From Lacipirellula parvula (GTDB lineage Bacteria > Planctomycetota > Planctomycetia > Pirellulales > Lacipirellulaceae), in contig NZ_AP021861.1 in assembly GCF_009177095.1 (NCBI RefSeq), positions 5,500,501 through 5,564,500 on the forward strand: a DNA stretch of 64,000 nucleotides, in the 5' to 3' direction. Shown here one piece after another: positions 60,711 to 64,000 of this stretch. The position numbers and the translations under genes are program-made. Under the pieces are notes generated by a model. The model was not told the DNA's origin. It did not search any database and saw nothing but the letters and a program-made list of their open reading frames with translations. Within the stretch, counting starts at the first letter, position 1. The number at the start of each line of letters is the position of its first letter.

Positions 60711-60765
60711 AAAAAACCCGGCGACCGAACTTCGCGTTGAAGCTCGGCCGCCGGTCGAGGGGTTT
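60711..60765 (-). terminator. Probable Rho-independent terminator of the BBP2-like porin gene
   Basis: On the minus strand AACCC-CT-CGACCG pairs with CGGTCG-CC-GGGTT, followed by TTTT. It lies about 70 bases after the porin stop. A family B half-element at 60809-60839 overlaps the stop codon itself. Confidence 0.7.
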
Positions 60766-60834
60766 CGAGTTGTCGCTTTAGCTACGCGGGGCGGCGTCTG
60801 TTTGGCGCTGCTCCGGCGGGTCGTTGACCTGCGG

Positions 60835-62109
60835 CTAGTAGGTCAGGATGGCGTCGATCGCGACCGCGGTTTGGTCAAGGTCGGTGCCGGGCGACCAGTC
60901 GTGACGAACTTCCGGGCGGAAGACCAGGTTCGAGAGCGCCTGGATGTTCACGCCGCCGGTCACTTCGTTGAACGACGTGCCGTCCTTCTTCCACCATTCG
61001 CAACGACCACCGACCTTCAACGTGTCGGTGAGCGTGTAGAACATGTACTGGTTGAGGCCGATCGTGTCGATCTGGCTCACCCCAGGGTTGTCGGTGCGGA
61101 GCAAGTCGCTCTGGCCGACGTACTGGAGGTTGTCGGTCAGGTCAGCGACGAGCACCATGCTGTGCGAGTAGCTGTTCTTCGAACCGCCGTCGATCCAGCC
61201 GAAGTTGCCGTACGTGTTGAGGTACGTGAAGGTCACGTTCTCGCTGAGCTCGGTGGCGAAACCGCCGATCCAGTTGCTGCCCGAGTTGTTGTTCGTGAAG
61301 CCGGTGTCCCAGCCCGCCGTCCAACCGCCGTACAGCGTCAGGCCTTCAAAGCCTGAGTAGGTCGACAGGGCGCCGGTGTGGGTAAACGGCTCGCTGTTGA
61401 ACATCGTGTACGAGTGCGTGTGGAAGAAGTTGCCGGTGGCCGGAATCACTTCAAACCCAAGCGGGGTGAAGAAGTGACCAACCTTCGTCGACAGGTCGCC
61501 GTTGGCCACTTCCATGTAGGCTTGGGGGATAGCCCAGCCGTAATAGCCGTGGTCGAGCGAGGCGTCGTAGAAGCCGTTGTTGCGGATGCCGGCGCCGGGG
61601 TTACCGAACGCTTGCGACTTCTGCGCGTCCGTACCATAAAGGACGTCGATGCGACCGCCGAAGTCGCGGCCGGCCGAGCCGTCGGCGACCTTGCCGATGT
61701 AGAACCATTGCTGGGCAAGGTTCGCATGGTCCGGGATGTCGTCGAACGACAGCAAGTCGTCGAAGTTCTGCGACAGCGGGATGTTCTTGTTGTAGTAGGC
61801 GATGTTCGTCCAGCCGCCGATCTCGATCGACGAGCATTCAGGATCGATGCCCACCAGGTCCGCCAGCGAAAGCCCTTCAATCGGGCCGGCTAGCGCACAG
61901 CCGCTGAACAGGCCGCCAGCTTCGCAGCCCGAACCGCAGGCGACGTCGTCGCTGCAACAGGGGTCGTCGCAGGTCGGTTCGCAGCAATCGCTGGCGAAAG
62001 CGACGCCGCTCACGTTGTTGTCATACGACCAGCTGTTGGTCTCGGCGAACGCCGGGCTCGCGCCGAGCGCCAGGACAGCCAGTCCGACTCTCCATGTCCT
62101 AACTTTCAC
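60835..62109 (-). CDS. Outer-membrane beta-barrel protein, BBP2/OmpL-like
   Basis: A 424-residue exported barrel protein. Start GTG at 62109-62107 (read as Met, then KVRTWRVGLAVLALGA) has AAGGAG eight bases upstream, and residues 1-22 are a signal peptide cleaved at AFA-ETN. Residues 35-60 are a Cys-rich stretch (CCEPTCDDPCCSDDVACGSG), a typical planctomycete feature. From about residue 90 on, aromatic-alternating strands (IEIGGWTNIAYYNKN, GGRIDVLYGTDAQK, VGHFFTPLGFEVIP) match the putative beta-barrel porin 2 family. The C-terminus is AVAIDAILTY. A porin for small solutes is likely; the substrate is not known. It has its own terminator. Confidence 0.87.
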   Translation of the reverse strand: MKVRTWRVGLAVLALGASPAFAETNSWSYDNNVSGVAFASDCCEPTCDDPCCSDDVACGSGCEAGGLFSGCALAGPIEGLSLADLVGIDPECSSIEIGGWTNIAYYNKNIPLSQNFDDLLSFDDIPDHANLAQQWFYIGKVADGSAGRDFGGRIDVLYGTDAQKSQAFGNPGAGIRNNGFYDASLDHGYYGWAIPQAYMEVANGDLSTKVGHFFTPLGFEVIPATGNFFHTHSYTMFNSEPFTHTGALSTYSGFEGLTLYGGWTAGWDTGFTNNNSGSNWIGGFATELSENVTFTYLNTYGNFGWIDGGSKNSYSHSMVLVADLTDNLQYVGQSDLLRTDNPGVSQIDTIGLNQYMFYTLTDTLKVGGRCEWWKKDGTSFNEVTGGVNIQALSNLVFRPEVRHDWSPGTDLDQTAVAIDAILTY

Positions 62110-62593
62110 CTGATAGCTCCTTCTACTGGCGCTTTGCAGACAACTCGGCTCCTAACCAAGTCGCGACGCAGCACTCTGTTAGCGGTGACGGCAGCTCCGA
62201 CCGGAAGACCGGGATCCGCCTCGCGGGAATTTCCATCCGCCTTGCTCTCTTGTATCGACGGCGCCGAGAAGAGGCGGCGAGCCTGCTGGAGGCGTTTAGA
62301 AGCGTTTTGCCGGCAGGAACGGCAGAAAGTGAGAAACCGTATCGGTTATACGGGTGGTCGCGGCAGCTGAAGGCGTTGCCAGCAACGGCAGCCGTCGAGA
62401 GCGCCTCACGCACGATCTTTAATGGTCTCCGGCAGCGCGCCGTAAGAACCGGAACGACCCCGACAATCGGCAAAGTTTAACAACGCGCCGAACTTGGCGA
62501 GCGACGTTGTGTACGGAGAAACTTATCCCCTAGTTCGGAGCGCCGCGGCCTTCCGCCGGCTGTTGGGCCTGGGACGAGATCAATCTCTCGCGG
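62110..62593. other. 484-base region upstream of the BBP2-like porin
   Basis: This is the promoter-side region of the porin gene (minus strand) and the end of the next gene. Several short ORFs exist (62123-62473 minus, 62494-62787 plus) but show no domain, signal or start support. No palindrome family is recognised here, which makes it unusual among the gaps of this window. Confidence 0.5.
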
Positions 62594-63310
62594 CTAGTGG
62601 GCGCCGTGCGCTGCGTCGACGGCCCAAGGATCGATGCGCCAAGGCTCGCCCTGAGTTTCGTAGAAGCTATTGCGGACGAGTTGGAGATGGACGTGGCGGT
62701 GGCTGCCCGTCGCTGGATCTCCCATTACTGCTTCGACTCGGACAATGGTCCTGCCGGCATCACTCACCGGCTCTCCTGCGGCAGTAACCTTGATCAGCGG
62801 ATTTTTGACTCCGGCGAAGTCTTTCACCAGCGAATCGGCTTGCAGCCGCTCTCGAATCATTCGTTCAAGCTCTTCGACCGGCGGCTGCTGGCCGCCTGGC
62901 TCGCGATGCACCAGCGAACCAGCCGCATCGTTTGTCAGCAGTTCGCGCGCGGAGTCGACGTCGCCCGCAGTCATCATCTGCAGCCAGCGAAGCGAGGTCG
63001 CGCCCGCTTGATCTTTCAGCATCCGATCGCGGACGCCGCCGCGCACCAACGACGCCACGAGACAGACCGTCGCGACGGCAATGCCCAGTCGGGCGAGGCG
63101 CGCCCCGGAAAGCACTCCGTCCGAGCGCGAGATCTTGCCGAGAGCGATCAGCGCGACGCCGACGGCGGCAATCGGCACGAGATAAAACAGCGGCCCGATG
63201 AACGCCAACAGCGACGCAACGCCCAGCAGGAAGGCGATCACCGCCAACGGGGCGAGTTGGCTGTACTTCTCTTCGTCGACGGGATTGAGGGCGGGTTTCA
63301 CGTTGAGCAT
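62594..63310 (-). CDS. Membrane protein with DUF4190-like hydrophobic hairpin
   Basis: A 238-residue protein. Start ATG at 63310 (MLNVKPALNPVDEEKYSQLA); the longer frame has no support. Helices at about 22-40 (VIAFLLGVASLLAFIGPLFY) and 42-58 (VPIAAVGVALIALGKISRSD), then one at about 72-88, resemble the DUF4190 arrangement. The rest is a soluble domain (about 95-238) with an NTF2-like feel (MTAGDVDSARELLTNDAAGS, HRHVHLQLVRNSFYETQGEP). No catalytic motif. It ends at 62594 and starts 68 bases after the stop of the next upstream gene (63379-63897). Confidence 0.7.
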   Translation of the reverse strand: MLNVKPALNPVDEEKYSQLAPLAVIAFLLGVASLLAFIGPLFYLVPIAAVGVALIALGKISRSDGVLSGARLARLGIAVATVCLVASLVRGGVRDRMLKDQAGATSLRWLQMMTAGDVDSARELLTNDAAGSLVHREPGGQQPPVEELERMIRERLQADSLVKDFAGVKNPLIKVTAAGEPVSDAGRTIVRVEAVMGDPATGSHRHVHLQLVRNSFYETQGEPWRIDPWAVDAAHGAH

Positions 63311-63378
63311 CCTGCGGGATAGATACGCATGATTGCGACAAGCAAGCGACGCGGAGGACGTCGGTCGGAGGCTAGTCG

Positions 63379-63897
63379 TTATCGTTGAGTAATGCGATTT
63401 GAAACATCCTGGCCATAGAATGCGATAATCGTCGAGGTCATCGGCCCGGCGAACGATTGAATCGTTTGATTCTGCCAAGGCGCCGCCTCCGCAGTTTTCC
63501 AAACTCCGGAAGCAAACGGCACGTAAAGCATCATCGCACTGAAACTCGTCAGCATCAGCGAGACGACCAACCCGACGAGAATGCCGCCGGCGACGTCGAG
63601 CGGCTTGACGAACTTCATCCGCACGCGCGAGATGCGATCGGTGGCGATCCGCAGAATCATCACGGCGAAGAAGAAGATGCCCCAGATCGAGCTAAACTTG
63701 AACGCCCATTCGTTCTCGGCGGACGGCTGAGCCTGGGCAATGACATAGCTCGCGAGAGCCAATCCGCCTGGCACGGCGATCACGCCCGCCAACATCACGC
63801 AGAAAAGCGTGATCGCGTTGCTCCACAATCCTTCGTTCACGGTCATCGCGAACCCGGCGAAGAAAATCGCGAACATTAAAACTGCTAAGTATGGCAT
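63379..63897 (-). CDS. CvpA-like membrane protein
   Basis: A 172-residue membrane protein with four predicted helices. It begins MPYLAVLMFAIFFAGFAMTV, then SNAITLFCVMLAGVIAVPGG, WGIFFFAVMILRIATDRI and VKPLDVAGGILVGLVVSLML. The arrangement of helix, Gly-rich turn and Arg-rich loop before the final helix is like CvpA/colicin V production proteins, but the identity is weak. Upstream of the DUF4190-like gene on the same strand, 68 bases apart, likely an operon. Start ATG at 63897. Confidence 0.68.
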   Translation of the reverse strand: MPYLAVLMFAIFFAGFAMTVNEGLWSNAITLFCVMLAGVIAVPGGLALASYVIAQAQPSAENEWAFKFSSIWGIFFFAVMILRIATDRISRVRMKFVKPLDVAGGILVGLVVSLMLTSFSAMMLYVPFASGVWKTAEAAPWQNQTIQSFAGPMTSTIIAFYGQDVSNRITQR

Positions 63898-63954
63898 GGC
63901 AAAAACTTTTCTGGAATTGAACGCCGATGAGTCGGCGCGATTTACTCGTTGCTC

Positions 63955-64000
63955 TCTGTCAGTAGTCCGTTGTCAGTCGTCAGTTGCTCTCAGTGGAAAA
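63955..64000. repeat. Family F repeat, partial at the window edge
   Basis: GTCAGTAGTCCGTTGTCAGT followed by CGTCAGTTGCTCTCAGTGG resembles the left arm at 32975-33000. The partner arm would lie beyond base 64000. Confidence 0.6.

Noticed and set aside
62123-62787. Two ORFs of about 100 residues near the porin start
   Set aside because: No SD, no domain; one is antisense to the membrane-protein gene end.
1-64000. tRNA or rRNA genes
   Set aside because: I looked for T-arm (GGTTCGAATCC-like) and rRNA core motifs on both strands and found none convincing. A tRNAscan-SE run would decide.

Overview
The window looks like chromosomal DNA of a GC-rich planctomycete, probably Pirellulales/Lacipirellulaceae-like. 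The evidence is the ELWxxDGT-repeat proteins with dockerin-like EF-hands, a PEP-CTERM protein, DUF1559-type pseudopilins, a DUF1080 protein, DUF4404, Ser/Thr kinases and many multihaem cytochromes. The assignment rests on family content, not on a marker gene. I recognised no rRNA, tRNA, CRISPR array, transposase or prophage.

Layout. (1) 1-4486, minus strand: a heavy-metal efflux set of a His-rich small protein, an RND periplasmic adaptor and a CusA/CzcA-type pump cut by the window edge. (2) 4875-19678: a redox region. Plus strand: a five-haem cytochrome c and an outer-membrane beta-barrel protein. Minus strand: an FAD/2Fe-2S reductase, a four-haem c554-like cytochrome, a protein with two cyclic-nucleotide-binding domains and four 4Fe-4S sites, a membrane protein with two HX13H histidine pairs (bis-haem b pattern), and a membrane-anchored ten-haem cytochrome. 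A class III nucleotide cyclase gene is divergent from the reductase. Read together this is a candidate NAD(P)H-to-multihaem electron route whose Fe-S component may be gated by a cyclic nucleotide made next door. It is the best candidate here for an undescribed system. (3) 19755-31386: three large paralogous ELWxxDGT/dockerin surface proteins, one with a frameshift near its N-terminus, and a dockerin/PEP-CTERM protein. (4) 31568-46003: mostly minus strand, with aroC, purC, alaS, a cyclase-kinase-Cache fusion, a STAS protein, DUF4404 and a degenerate GH10-like protein. (5) 46437-64000: guaB, nnrE, DUF1080, a BASS transporter, MFS, YceH, a pseudopilin, a two-component system, a BBP2-like porin and small membrane proteins.

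A second theme is a dense population of short palindromic repeats in several families. They fill most intergenic gaps, often as convergent pairs or about 150 bp composite elements. At least seven copies lie in frame inside coding sequences (OM barrel, five-haem cytochrome, CNB/Fe-S protein, alaS, nnrE, MFS, yceH), where they are translated as extra linker peptides, much like the Rickettsia palindromic elements.

All calls come from reading the sequence and translations by eye; no database search was run. Start sites were moved downstream wherever the longest ORF began inside a repeat or carried a non-homologous leader.
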